Positions 20,800 to 30,816 of a stretch of DNA of 64,000 nt are shown here, in pieces. The stretch comes from Amoebophrya sp. A120 (taxonomy: Eukaryota > Sar > Dinophyceae > Syndiniales > Amoebophryaceae): contig CAJINV010000005.1 in assembly GCA_905178155.1 (NCBI GenBank), positions 3,826,918-3,890,917 on the forward strand, given 5' to 3'. Made by a program: the position numbers and the translations under genes. The notes beneath the pieces are model-generated. The model was not told where the DNA came from and ran no database searches. It was given only the letters and a program-made list of their open reading frames with translations. The first letter of the stretch is position 1; each line of letters begins with the position of its first letter.

Positions 20800-23700
20800 A
20801 TGCTTGCAGTGATATCCATGAGGACCAGCTACTTAGCTCTCACGTTTTGTCTCGACACTAGTGGCTCACCTGGGCGCGTCGCTTCGCTTGTGGCTGCGAA
20901 CAGCCAGATAATTTTCCAAATGTTGCATGCTAAAAGAAACGCTTTTTATACGCGAGCAGTAAATCATTCTGCACTTACGCAAAACGTGAGAAGTATGTGC
21001 TGCCTGTTTTCCTAGAGCATAAGGCAAAAGCTGCTCGGAATATTGCCAGAGCTCGCGGCCACCGTGGATGCTCGACTTGCAGCTAAAACATGTAGTGGGA
21101 ACACAGCGCTAGGGTCTTCGATCGGCGTTGCGCCGCCGCCACCACGATACTCAGCGACTAGTGCAGCATGGAAGCAAGATCATCATTCACTAGGGCGAGA
21201 AAAAGAAGCAACGCCTGTGACCGGACTACACGGCAGGAGCAAAAACCGCTCCTCTCACGAAGATCTTTCCTGGCAGATCGATCTTGCGCTCTGCTTGTCG
21301 GCGCTAGCGAAGACCGGTGCGGCAGCTTCCAGCCCCAAAGCGAGGAGTCTCTGGCGAGGAGCTCATGCATTCTGCGCGAAATTTGCACCGCTTTGCGCCA
21401 CACGACAGCTTGCGCTACTGTGTCACGCGTTCGCCAGCGCACAGGAGAAGTGCCCAAGACTTTTTGTGTCGTGTGCTCACGACAAGAATAGAGAGAACAG
21501 CTACGCGGATGTGCAAGATGGGACAATGACTGCGCCCTCGTTTTTTGCCGTTGCGGCAGCGGAGATGGAATTCAGGGCGGATCTAAACGACATCGACTTT
21601 GCGACGCTGCTCAACGCCTGTTCAAAAGCTCGCGCCACAGACACTGACCCCGCGGTAGCGCAGACCCTCGCCCGGTTGGTGCAGCACCGCAAACCTCCCA
21701 CTCTGGCCCGCGCTCTTGCGAACGCGTGCCACGCCATCGTGCGCCTCGAACTTCCGAACCAGCACCGAATATTGGATAAAGACTATGCAGACCGCATTTT
21801 GAGTCAGGCCCCGAGCTTCAGTCCGCAAGAGCAGGCAAACCTTTTGTTTGCGCTCGGTACGGTGGGCGCGCTCCCAAAGGCGGCAGCCAACGCGGAAGCA
21901 AATAGTCCAGGAGTCATCAGTCCCCGTGGTGCGAACAATGAGGTACTTCTACGTCGTAACAACATTTTTTCCAGCTTCGTTGTCACTTCCGATGCAGGTC
22001 ATACTGGTGACGCAGCTGCGGAGCAAACGCTTCCGCCTGTTTTGGGAAACGTGACCACGCGGGGTGGCGAGTGCGGGACCAGCAGAAGTCGGCCAGCACC
22101 GACCCCTTCGTCGGACAAGCGAGTGGAAAAGATGCGACAGGCGCTATGCTTGGGCCCTGACGCCTGCGAGCCCGGTCGGCTGGCGACTGCCGTCAGGTTA
22201 ATGGACTACCTTTGTTATCATGCGCACTTGTGTCGTCGAACTTCGCAGATCACGGGAAAGAGAAGCTTTTTCACTGATGCACGGATCGAAATTTTTCATT
22301 GGGTTGGAACCGAGTTTAGTATCGAACGCATCCACGCATGTCAAGGACTTCGGATGCGCACGCTTGCAGGATATCAATTTCCGATTTTTTGTTTTTCCGC
22401 GACAGCAATAGAATAAAGCGGAATCGGAATGATTCTTACTACATGGCACAGTATCTTCACGCATTTTTGAAGGCACAGATGTGGCAAGTTTGCATTGCTC
22501 CAGGCGGCCCACTCGACATCTTCACATTTGCACCAGTGCATAGACGCAAAACTCCGCTGCAGCTCTCGGATATGAAGCCCTTGGAGCTTGTGCAGGTGCT
22601 GTGTGCCTGCTCCAAGGTGATTCTGTACCTACCAGAGGTGCACAGCATTCTGTTTGCGTTGTTCCAGAAAGCCGTATCACCTGCAAAGAATTCCCGTGTC
22701 AATCTGGTGAAACATTTAAATGGATTTGTGACCCAGTCTGTAGTACGTGAAGACCTAAAATGCAGCATACACAGAGTACTACAAAGTGCTGTCCTTTTTG
22801 CAGATACATGTTTATTTGTAGAGGTTTTTGAATGAGTGTAGATTCGTCCGTGAAAAATCTTGCCGTGGCTGTGCAATCAAAAGGCATCATCTTTTTTAGA
22901 GCCCACTTTTAATGTTCCAGGACCAGCTCGATACGAGTAATGTGCCCGGCTGATAGAGCGAGGTGGTTATTGTGAGGAAAAATCCCCCTCCCCATACTAC
23001 CAGAACGGGATACTTCTCAAAATTTGTGATGCTGATTTGAGGTCACAAACCGTCTCTGTATTGCAAGAAGACAAATAAAAAACCCCGCCGCGTTCTGCAG
23101 GCAATTTGTAATGCTGTCTGGCCTACAGAGAATGTCCCTACCTTGCTGAGGGCCTACGCCAAAACATCCTTAGTCCAGCTTTGCATCTGTCTGCAGTCCT
23201 CTACTGCAAGACAAATCCGATTTGTGTACACAAATCCCGCGTCACAGATTTCCATTTCGATATGGGGTGGGGGGATTTTTCCTTTTGATAGTGGTGCGGA
23301 AACTGACCGGGATGGAGCTCGCGATCGTGGCAAACGCGTTGACCCTATCAAATGCAAAAATGTCTGGGTCTGGAAAAGTGTAAATTTGTCATGCAGATTT
23401 TCCATGAGCCTGAGCCATGAGGTCTGGAATGCGGGACTTAGCATGAAAGACCCTGCGAGGTCTCTGCAATGCCTATCCTGCGTGACAAACTCCCTTCCAT
23501 CTTGGTCAAAAGTGGACAGCTTTTGGCACTCACGCAATACAGATTTTTGCATGCTTCAGATTGACCATGACAAGTTGCCACCTTCCAGACCCAGACACTT
23601 TTGCACTTGATAGACCCGGTGGCCCAGCTCCAGTAAGCCCGAGATACTGCTCCAGTTTCTCAGCCCCTTCATTCGGGAGCGGGCAAGACTGTCCCCGGGT

Positions 23701-25152
23701 GCGACACCGCGGACCGCCGACCCGAGATCAACCCATGGTGGCGGGGACGCAAGAAGACCCGCGGAGACAAAATTTAACAGGAATGCGGTGCAGCCGCGCC
23801 ACTGCGTACAGGTGGTACACGCCTACGCCAAAATTGGGGTTCAGGATGATGAAATCTTTGGGGACTACCTAACGGAAAATATGCACTGCAAAAGTACTAT
23901 CGCACAACTAGTAGAACATGTTGTGGCAACAAGAACTTCTTTTAATGCAGGGAAGTACAACTTAGTTGTTATTGCCTCCAATTATTACCACGAGCGCGAC
24001 ACTTTTGCACAGGATAAAAAACGTTTTGCCGCAACTTGCCTTGCCCGCAACACCTTCGCGGTCGTCGGGTTGCAAAAAAGAGCGCGGCACTTCTGACGCA
24101 ACGATCGAACCGCACAACCTTGCGCAAGTGGTGGTGGCGCTGACGAAGGTGGATCGTCCCCGGGAAGGGATATTTTCCCAGGTTTTTGGATCCGCGGGCG
24201 GGGATGGCTCGGGCGGCAGTAGTAGTTGCACATCAGCTAGTACCCGGTCTTTCTCCGATACGTCTCTCGTCGCGATGGCTTATGCGTTTCTTCATTTCAA
24301 GCTTTTTTCCGTGCGAAAAACGGTTTTCTTTCTGCGAGACATGGCTAGTCGCTCGATCAATTCCAGGAGCTTCACGCACCAGATGCAAACTCTGTTGCTA
24401 GCCTTGCGCTTTTTCAACCGGAAACAAACAGCAGAGCAGCTGCGGTCGACCGAACCGAGTTGCAGAAAAGGAGGAAGCTGCGGTCAGCAAGAACCGGCGG
24501 CAAGCGAAGGTAGGACGATGTTCAATACGCTACATTACCTGGGCACAGCCGACCTCGAGCATGCGGAGAAAATTGCCCACTTGACAGACATATCCATTGC
24601 AAATATCTTTGATGTCTGGGTCTACAAGGATCGAAATTTGTTGTCGTGTCACGGCCTCCTCTCAGGCACAGACAGCAAGCAGCTGCTGTCTCAATCGAAG
24701 ATTACGGTTGTATAGAGTGATGAATCTCTCGCATGCGACGTAAGTTAGTACCACTAGGCACACCAACAGCGAGCCGCCTTCGCGGAGCCTGTGAAGATGC
24801 TTTGGCATCATGCATTGCGGATACGGACCTTCCAAATCCGTGAGGCGACACGAATTTTTGCATGACAAGCATCTGCACGACTTAGTTTCGCAACATGATA
24901 AGCATCTGCACTGTTACAGACCCAGGCGCGACTACCAGTTCTTGCAGTTGATAAGACAACTACATCGGCCCGGCAGCCGAAGACCCAGCGGCCGGAATTC
25001 AGAGCTCTGGAGCACAATTGGAAGTGGAAGAAGCGCTCAGTTTGTCACAGCTTCTTGTGGAACACGGGCTGCAGCTAGCGCGAGAAACGCCGATCGGGGG
25101 TTCGCCGTTTATTGTGGATCTCTTGTTACGTCCAAATGCAGCTATAACTTGA
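20800..25152 (+). CDS. Helical-repeat FASTK/OPR-like protein, putative organellar RNA binder
   Basis: Exons 20800-20985 (uncertain), 21016-22196, 22370-22742, 22957-22967, 23296-23345, 23618-23879, 24022-24590 and 24959-25152; 941 residues, or about 879 without the first exon. Two junctions are ordinary GT-AG introns and four are introners. The body is a series of degenerate paired-helix repeats: LSWQIDLALCLSALAKTG, RQLALLCHAFASAQ, NDIDFATLLNACSKA, SPQEQANLLFALGTVG, MKPLELVQVLCACSKV, KLTGMELAIVANAL, IEPHNLAQVVVALTKV, SDTSLVAMAYAFLHF. This pattern is typical of the FAST-kinase/OPR/RAP class, which bind organellar RNA in alveolates and algae. The C-terminus GGSPFIVDLLLRPNAAI resembles the beginning of a RAP domain, but the rest is missing, so the gene may be truncated or have an unseen last exon. 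The join between the first two exons needs a 30-nt intron and is the weakest part. Confidence 0.75.
22968..23290. mobile_element. Introner, family B, reverse orientation (323 bp)
   Basis: Termini TATTGTGAGGAAAAATCCCC and the inverse of TATCAAAAGGAAAAATCCCC. Exact GTGGT duplication (22963-22967 and 23291-23295). Removal restores SEVVRKLTGMELAIVANAL, a repeat of the helical-repeat protein. The preceding exon is only 11 nt. Confidence 0.9.
23346..23612. mobile_element. Introner, family A, forward (267 bp)
   Basis: Intact TATCAAATGCAAAAATGTCT terminus and inverse ending GCACTTGATA. Exact GACCC duplication (23341-23345 and 23613-23617). Removal joins IVANALT to RWPSSSKPEI in frame. Confidence 0.92.
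23880..24016. mobile_element. Introner, family D (137 bp)
   Basis: Termini TATGCACTGCAAAAGTACTA and the inverse of TATCCTGTGCAAAAGTGTCG. Flanks GAAAA and AAAAA differ at one base. Removal joins FGDYLTE to NVLPQLALPA in frame. Confidence 0.87.
24591..24953. mobile_element. Introner, family A, diverged (363 bp)
   Basis: Termini TATCCATTGCAAATATCTTT and the inverse of TATCAACTGCAAGAACTGGT, each followed by the GTCTGGGTCT-type family A core. Exact AGACA duplication (24586-24590 and 24954-24958). Removal joins KIAHLTD to NYIGPAAEDP in frame. Confidence 0.87.
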
Positions 25153-25739
25153 CGTGAAAATAACGTGTCAGCCGCCGATTGCAGCGGGGAGACACTGATC
25201 GTCTTTGTTTCAAAGTAGTATAATATCATGAGTTGTACTGATGTCGTCTATACTTTCACGGTATCCGTTTTGCCGAGGTGATGCAGAACAGAGACAAAAA
25301 ATGCACTCGTTGAAGAAAGCAAAATGCACTTGTGTCTAGAGTCATTCATCAAATGAATCCGGAATTTGAAATGAGCTATGCCCTTTACGCGACACGACTG
25401 GTCGGTGCTTTTAAACAGAAAGTTTCTTCAGCAAGACATCACATTTCGTATGATCCACTTTTTGATGCACTCTAGTGTTGCGATCAGCAGCCTTGACGTG
25501 CCGTCACGATTTACTGTCGTTTTTGCGTACGAGCGAATTTTGGAGCGACGCGCCTCATTCCCGCAGACTTTTTTGCGGTTTCGCAACGTACAAATTCACG
25601 ATCGCTGGGGCTCGCAAGAATCGCGTTAGCTGCATAGTAGAAGCACGGTGAAGGAGCCGTTCAGTCCATTCTCGACCAACAGGAACTACTTGTACTCAGC
25701 TTGGGAATATCTTCTGTTGAACCGCGATTGGAATATTAA
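25153..25739. other. Intergenic, nothing supported
   Basis: Between the helical-repeat gene and the apyrase start. The open frame at 25378-25629 has no domain and no link by phase to either neighbour. It could hide a last exon of the upstream gene, but I could not find the missing part of a RAP domain. Confidence 0.45.
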
Positions 25740-28700
25740 ATGGTCATGCGGCATCGCAGCCTGTACCTCAACTCTGCATGGTGTGCTTGTCTTGCTGGTT
25801 ACCTGGAAGCGCTTTTAGTGCACCGAGCCGGAGTCCTGTTTTGGCTGGCACAGGCTACGCTGCCCCACGCTTTTGGAGAAGACGCGACGGAATGCACCAA
25901 TGCCGGCGTCGTGGGAGACGCGGGCAGCACGGTATCCTGTTTGAAAACGTCCCCATGATGCCGTACTTGTCATGTGACTTTATTTCCATCTGACGCTGCA
26001 GCAGGAACCGGGGCTGAATATGTTTTGATGCGACTCCCCATGAGGACATCGGCCGGTGTTTCGGAGAGGACAATTCGTCCTGTTTAGTGAACCAAAATTA
26101 TAGTAGTTGTAGCTCTGTTAGTTTTACGTTGTTCCAATTGATTCAACAGTCTTTCCATATTATCATCTTCTTCGCAGTAGACCTCTGACCTTCATCGTGG
26201 GCGGGGCGTTTTTGACTAGCATACACTGGCACGCGAATCTACGTTGTGCACAACGTGACGCGTGCGCCACAAATCGAGAACATCGGCAAACAATCGACGG
26301 GCGGGTTAGCGAAGCTGGGCGCACGACAGGCGTTCGAAACAGGATTAGGCGATTTGCTGCAGAAGGCGTACCTCCGGCTAGAGCAGCTCGGGTGCGCACC
26401 GCCATCCGGCCACCTTGGGAAACCGACTGAGAAAAGTGCTAGTTTGCCGACCGGCAACGGCGGTGCACCGCTGCAGCGTTCTTGGGGCGTCGCGCCGAAA
26501 CTGAGCATTCTTGGGACCGCGGGCACGCGCCTGATGGCCCCGGAGAAGAACGCAGCCCTCTGGAAGGAGCTCCGCGCGCTGATCCAAACCATGATGGTAT
26601 CCTGAGGAAAAACGGGATCCACGCACCATAGTCAAGATGAGTGTACGTTTTGATAGTACACAAGGAAAGAAGTTTTGACTGTTGCGCATGAACAAAGATT
26701 CACAAAGCTACAACTAGCTTCTCGTCCCGATTAGAGCACGACAAATTCCCGGACAGCATTTTTAGAAAAAGCTCGTCAGGGGGCAGTGCATGGGATCCAA
26801 TTTGGGCGTGCAAATATGCATGACGAGGACTCTGGGAGTAGTTGGGCACATTTTTACACCGGATAGATGCACCAGAAGAAACTGAAGTTCGAACTACTGC
26901 AGCTGCGGACCATATCGGGAGAGGAGGAGGGGCTGTTCGCCTTTTACTCGGTGAATTTGCTGCGCCACGCGGTTAGCCACGAGTTGCGGGCGTATCAAAA
27001 TGAATGAAAAGCACCCTGCCTCCAGAAATGCATAAAAAAGTGGGGAGTGTTGCGGCGATTGATAATTTTGTTTCGGGATCTAGTCGAGTTGTGGCAGCGA
27101 GTTCTAGCGTTGCAAGCATCGCCTCTGCGGTGCTTTTCCGGGTCGACATAGATCTGCGCTATTGATGTGGGTCGAGAATTTGTGATGCTGCACCAGGCAA
27201 GGTGGCCAGGATTCCCATTGGGAGCTTTCGCAAGGCAAAGTTCATCTGGGGTTGGGGTGCCATTCACGGTGATAGGGCACGCGAGAAATTTCTTCACGGA
27301 GTGGTAGATCTGGGCGGAGTATCAAGCGTAAATATGTCTGGGTCCTCTGGGAGAGTGCATCCATTTGTCATGCAGGTTTTGCACCTGCAAAAACTCCACA
27401 GTCAGCATCGCATATTTGCATTGCATACGTAGCGTCGACGCAGGTGGCCGTGCCGATGCGGCACATAACCGAGGGCACAAAAATTACGGCGAAAGATGTT
27501 TTCATCCGCAGCTTTCTGGGCTACGGGACAAAGGAATTCCTCGGAAATGTATAAGTGCCGAGACAGTGCGTGCGCCTTTCTTGCTTTGACTAAAGTATGC
27601 CCGCCTCTTGCGACGAACGATTGAATCACGATAGTCAACAGTGTGTCGGTGCTGCATGTGGAGCATTGACCCCGCAGCTGGGTACATCATCATCATTTTG
27701 TAGAACAATGATTACTTACACCCAAAAACTCATCTTCGATTTACAGGCTCCTTCAAGTGTGAAAGATTCGTGCCAGTTTGGAAAGCCAGCGGCTGACTGT
27801 CAATCAGCAATCAAGGCCGTGTTTGCGGAGCGGCAGGTTTCGGGCACATCCTATGTGCGTGAGAATCTCTCGTACTTCGTATCAAAATGAAAAAACACGC
27901 GAGCGCCCCTGGAGTTCTTGGCGCGTGTTTGTAGACGTAAATACATGCAAATTTGAAGAGGTTTTCGTTTCAAAGGAGCGCCCGCGGCGCGAAAAAGGAG
28001 TTTGTAAAACTGTATTTGTGGTAGTTTTAGAATCTCGGGACGACCGCAAAGCCAGTAAGTGTTTCAGACTACTTACTTCGCATCGCAGCCGCTAGACTCG
28101 TCCACCTCTGGAGGTGTGTACAGGGACGGGTCGCTTTTTCACTTGGATGCTTTGGCAAGGGTGACCTAGCGCTGATTCAGGAGGGGGACCAGGCTATGGC
28201 GTCGGTGTACACGATTTCTGGGTACTACTTCGCCGCGCAGTTTCTTCGCTGGGTGGGCGCCCTACAAACGCCGGACGAGAAACTGAGCTTGGAGCAACTG
28301 GCCAAAGGCGCGAACGGTATGATAGGGATGTCAATTTTTCCATCGATGAGTTGTTGTGATGCGCTACAGCATTCTTATCATTTAGTGCCCTCTTCCAGGG
28401 AAAAGCCGCAAAGAAAAGGAGCTTCACTTTATTCACTAAATAACTCACTCATTCTGAATCATTTATTATCGACATTGCACTACAACAGCCGCTATCCTAT
28501 GCAAAAATGTTTGGGTCTGGAAGGTTGCACACTTTCGCCATGCGTTTTGTGCATGACCCAGAAGCTCTGAGATGCCAGCAACAGCATCTCAGGTTTGCAG
28601 GAGGCATCTCAAAAATAGCTTCCCGGAAGGTTCTCTCCCGCGTAAAATTTCTTCAGACTTTGATGACAAGGTAACATGAGGGCCGCTTGCGCTGTGCATG

Positions 28701-30278
28701 CATCACAGATCATTTTTGCGCGATGTAAGATCATGCGCATCACAAGGTAGCATCCTTGAGAACGACCCAGAAATGATATTTTCTGTGGATAGCTGCCTGT
28801 GCGACTCCCGGCGAAGAGGTGCAAAAGAAATTTGAAAAGGAGGAGAAGGAGTTGGTGAAGCATACGACGCAGCTATCGTGAGTAAAAACGTCGTCCTCAC
28901 CTGACCGCCAAGATGGGGGCGTGGCTGTTGCGCGTGACAAGCTTGAAGAACTCGCAGCGTCATCGAGGTTAGCTCGTGCAGCTGCATCACGTCAAATCGA
29001 TCCCCTGCTTTTGTATCCTGATGATAGCATATGCATGACAAATTCTAACACACCAGTACGGAAAATCTCGTCAGGGACGAGCTGCGCGCGCATGAGAAAC
29101 ATCCTGGGCTGCATGCACCTGGGGACGGGGGAGTTTTTACACAGGATGGCAGCAGCAGCTGATGACAAGATGTTTTGACGTTTGCTACGCGGTCGTTTTA
29201 CTCAAGGAGGTTTACCGATGGGCGGCGGACACACCAAAATTTCATTTCACCGACAACGTGGCCGGCAACTCTGTGGACTGGGCACTCGGCGCTTACATAA
29301 GTCTCGTACCGACTGTTTTTTTCAGAAGTGATTTGCACTTTTACACAAATTGATGCGGCAACAATTCGTCTCCTACAGAGTTCGTTGTCCAGTCTCGCAT
29401 TTATGGAACAGAAGCTGAAGTGGCCAGTCGTGAGTAAGTACTCCCCGTTTATTGTCAGCCCTTTTCATGCTGGCTTCATGCATTTTTCGACTCAGACAGA
29501 AGTTTTTTTGCTCATATCTTCCGAAGAGGACCCTTTCAAATTTTGCAACTCTCTTCGATTTGAGAGAAGCATTGAGAAATTTGTGCAACGCAGGTAGCAA
29601 ACGGAAGGGGATCATCTTCTTCCTCGGCAGCCGTCAACCCCTCGGACCGCGAGAGTTCGTCGTACTGGCTACCGAATTTATTCGCCGCCGCACTGGTGAG
29701 CGGTTTCTTGCTGTGGCTCTTTCGAAAAATGGTGTGGAAAACCGCGAGCGGGGAAGACCGGACGATGGGCAACAGTGTAAACGACATGAGCCAGTTATCC
29801 TGAGGAAAAATCTTCCCTCTACTCCACATTGAAAGCGGTCAAATGGTGCTTATTTGGGTACGTAAGTGCACAGTTTGCAAGGAAGAGCGACAGCAAGCAC
29901 TTGACACTGCAAGATCAAGCTGGTTTGTGTAAGTGCACAAAGCGACGCGTGTCATATATCTTCCTGAGTAGCCTTCGCCTTTGTAGCGCAAGCGACATCT
30001 ACTTCAGGCTTGATGATTATTTTCAGTGGATCTCTTTCGGCTAGCCCCTCTAAAGAGGCTAAAATAGAATAGAGTAATCCGCTCCCGAAGGCAAAGCATG
30101 AGCATCACCCCCCCCCCCCCTAAGTACTGTGAGGGGGCATTTTTTCTCTCAACGCCAGTTCTCAAGTAAGGATATCGAAGCCGGATGGGACGACGAGCTT
30201 CGTGGGCTGAGCAGCAGCGGAACAAAAGAACTACCTGACTTGGTCGGAAATACTCTGGTACCAAACCGGAGCTATTAG
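25740..30278 (+). CDS. GDA1/CD39 family nucleoside triphosphate diphosphatase (apyrase)
   Basis: Twelve exons: 25740-25932, 26229-26597, 26871-26992, 27280-27319, 27433-27548, 27747-27879, 28155-28316, 28793-28873, 29154-29305, 29379-29429, 29594-29795, 30160-30278; 1740 nt, 579 residues. The family hydrolyses NTPs and NDPs to NMP with a divalent cation, normally facing the lumen or cell exterior. Apyrase-conserved regions appear in order: GDAGSTGTRIYV (ACR1), ILGTAGTRLM (ACR2), ISGEEEGLFAFYSVNLL (ACR3), VVDLGGASTQVAV (ACR4) followed by FIRSFLGYG, and DWALGAYISL (ACR5). A hydrophobic N-terminal segment (AGVLFWLAQATL) and a C-terminal membrane span (LFAAALVSGFLLWLF) suggest the two-anchor topology of CD39-type enzymes. 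ACR1 and ACR4 are only formed after introner removal. Eight introners and four GT-AG introns, one merged with an introner, interrupt the gene. The family call is firm; substrate preference cannot be read. Confidence 0.93.
25933..26223. mobile_element. Introner, family C, within apyrase ACR1 (291 bp)
   Basis: Termini TATCCTGTTTGAAAACGTCC and the inverse of TATGCTAGTCAAAAACGCCC. Flanks CACGG and CACTG differ at one base. It splits the catalytic motif between GDAGST and GTRIYV; either duplication copy restores the same amino acids. Confidence 0.92.
26598..26865. mobile_element. Introner, family C (268 bp)
   Basis: Termini TATCCTGAGGAAAAACGGGA and the inverse of TATCCGGTGTAAAAATGTGC. Flanks GATGG and GATGC differ at one base. 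Removal joins LIQTMM to HQKKLKFELL in the apyrase gene. Confidence 0.9.
26993..27274. mobile_element. Introner, E-related, GAAAAGCACCC type (282 bp)
   Basis: Left end TATCAAAATGAATGAAAAGC; inverse of right end TATCACCGTGAATGGCACCC. Flanks GGGCG and GGGCA differ at one base. Removal joins VSHELRA to REKFLHGVVDL in the apyrase gene. Confidence 0.85.
27320..27427. mobile_element. Short family A introner inside apyrase ACR4 (108 bp)
   Basis: Smallest introner in the window. Termini TATCAAGCGTAAATATGTCT and the inverse of TATGCAATGCAAATATGCGA. Flanks CGGAG and CGTAG differ at one base. Keeping the 5' copy gives DLGGAST, the family consensus; keeping the 3' copy would give DLGVAST, so the 5' copy is probably exonic. 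Confidence 0.9.
27880..28149. mobile_element. Introner, E/B-related (270 bp)
   Basis: Left end TATCAAAATGAAAAAACACG; inverse of right end CATCCAAGTGAAAAAGCGAC. Flanks CTTCG and CTTTG differ at one base. Removal joins RENLSYF to GKGDLALIQ in the apyrase gene. Confidence 0.83.
28493..28791. mobile_element. Family A introner abutting a canonical intron (299 bp)
   Basis: Termini TATCCTATGCAAAAATGTTT and the inverse of TATCCACAGAAAATATCATT. Flanks GCCGC and GCTGC differ at one base. It begins 4 nt after the AG (28487-28488) of a GT-AG intron whose donor is at 28317. The sequence GATAG at its right end can also serve as a canonical acceptor, so 28317-28792 may now be one merged intron. Both readings give GANAACATPGEE. 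Confidence 0.85.
28874..29148. mobile_element. Introner, family C (275 bp)
   Basis: Termini TATCGTGAGTAAAAACGTCG and the inverse of CATCCTGTGTAAAAACTCCC. Exact GCAGC duplication (28869-28873 and 29149-29153). Removal joins LVKHTTQ to QQLMTRCFDV in the apyrase gene. Confidence 0.9.
29796..30154. mobile_element. Introner, family B/C intermediate, with C13 tract (359 bp)
   Basis: Left end TATCCTGAGGAAAAATCTTC; inverse of right end CGTTGAGAGAAAAAATGCCC. Exact CCAGT duplication (29791-29795 and 30155-30159). Contains a run of 13 C at 30108-30120. Removal joins SVNDMSQ to FSSKDIEAGW, the cytoplasmic tail of the apyrase. Confidence 0.86.
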
Positions 30279-30816
30279 CTGACTGCACGACCCGAGAGAT
30301 GACTCGACTCCTGCGTCTTGGTGGGACAGAACTTGCACCTGTCGGATGTGTTGTAGGTCTTGATAAGCGGAAAAACCTTTTTTGTACTTACCCCGAGATA
30401 AACGTAAACCCTGATACGAACTTCGGGCCTTGGTATCCGCTTCTTCCAATGGAGGTACTTACTTACATGGGGGTCCGCCAGATCCCATTGAAGAGAGTGT
30501 CAATTCAATATAGTGGAATGTACAGATATTTGCACGCTTGTAGAGAACAAAGGTTTGTTTTCATTTGCTCCACTGGGCAAAGGGTTGTCTGTTCCAGAAA
30601 TGAATCTCCGGATTTGGATGGATCTTCGATGTACCATATGAGCACGCAAAGCCCGATGTCGACGTAGTGCCCCAATCGATGTTGATCCTTCGCAGGCACC
30701 AGAAGATTTTTAGACGCAATGATATACGAAGGTTTTATTTCGATGCCTGTTTTTGAAAACGCTTGTTATGTCGCCGTAGTTTTGATTAATAGTCTGGCAG
30801 AACCAGCATCTTCATC
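30279..30816. other. Intergenic between apyrase and DUF1295 genes
   Basis: Plus-strand frame 30299-30667 has no recognisable domain. No introner termini. Probably 3' flank of the apyrase and 5' flank of the next gene. Confidence 0.5.

Noticed and set aside
22451-22550. Possible decayed introner between TATCTTCACGC and CAGTGCATA
   Set aside because: The ends pair poorly, there is no target duplication, and the sequence reads through in frame in the helical-repeat gene.
25378-25629. Frame downstream of the helical-repeat gene as the missing RAP-domain exon
   Set aside because: No RAP signature was found and no phase-compatible splice could be built.
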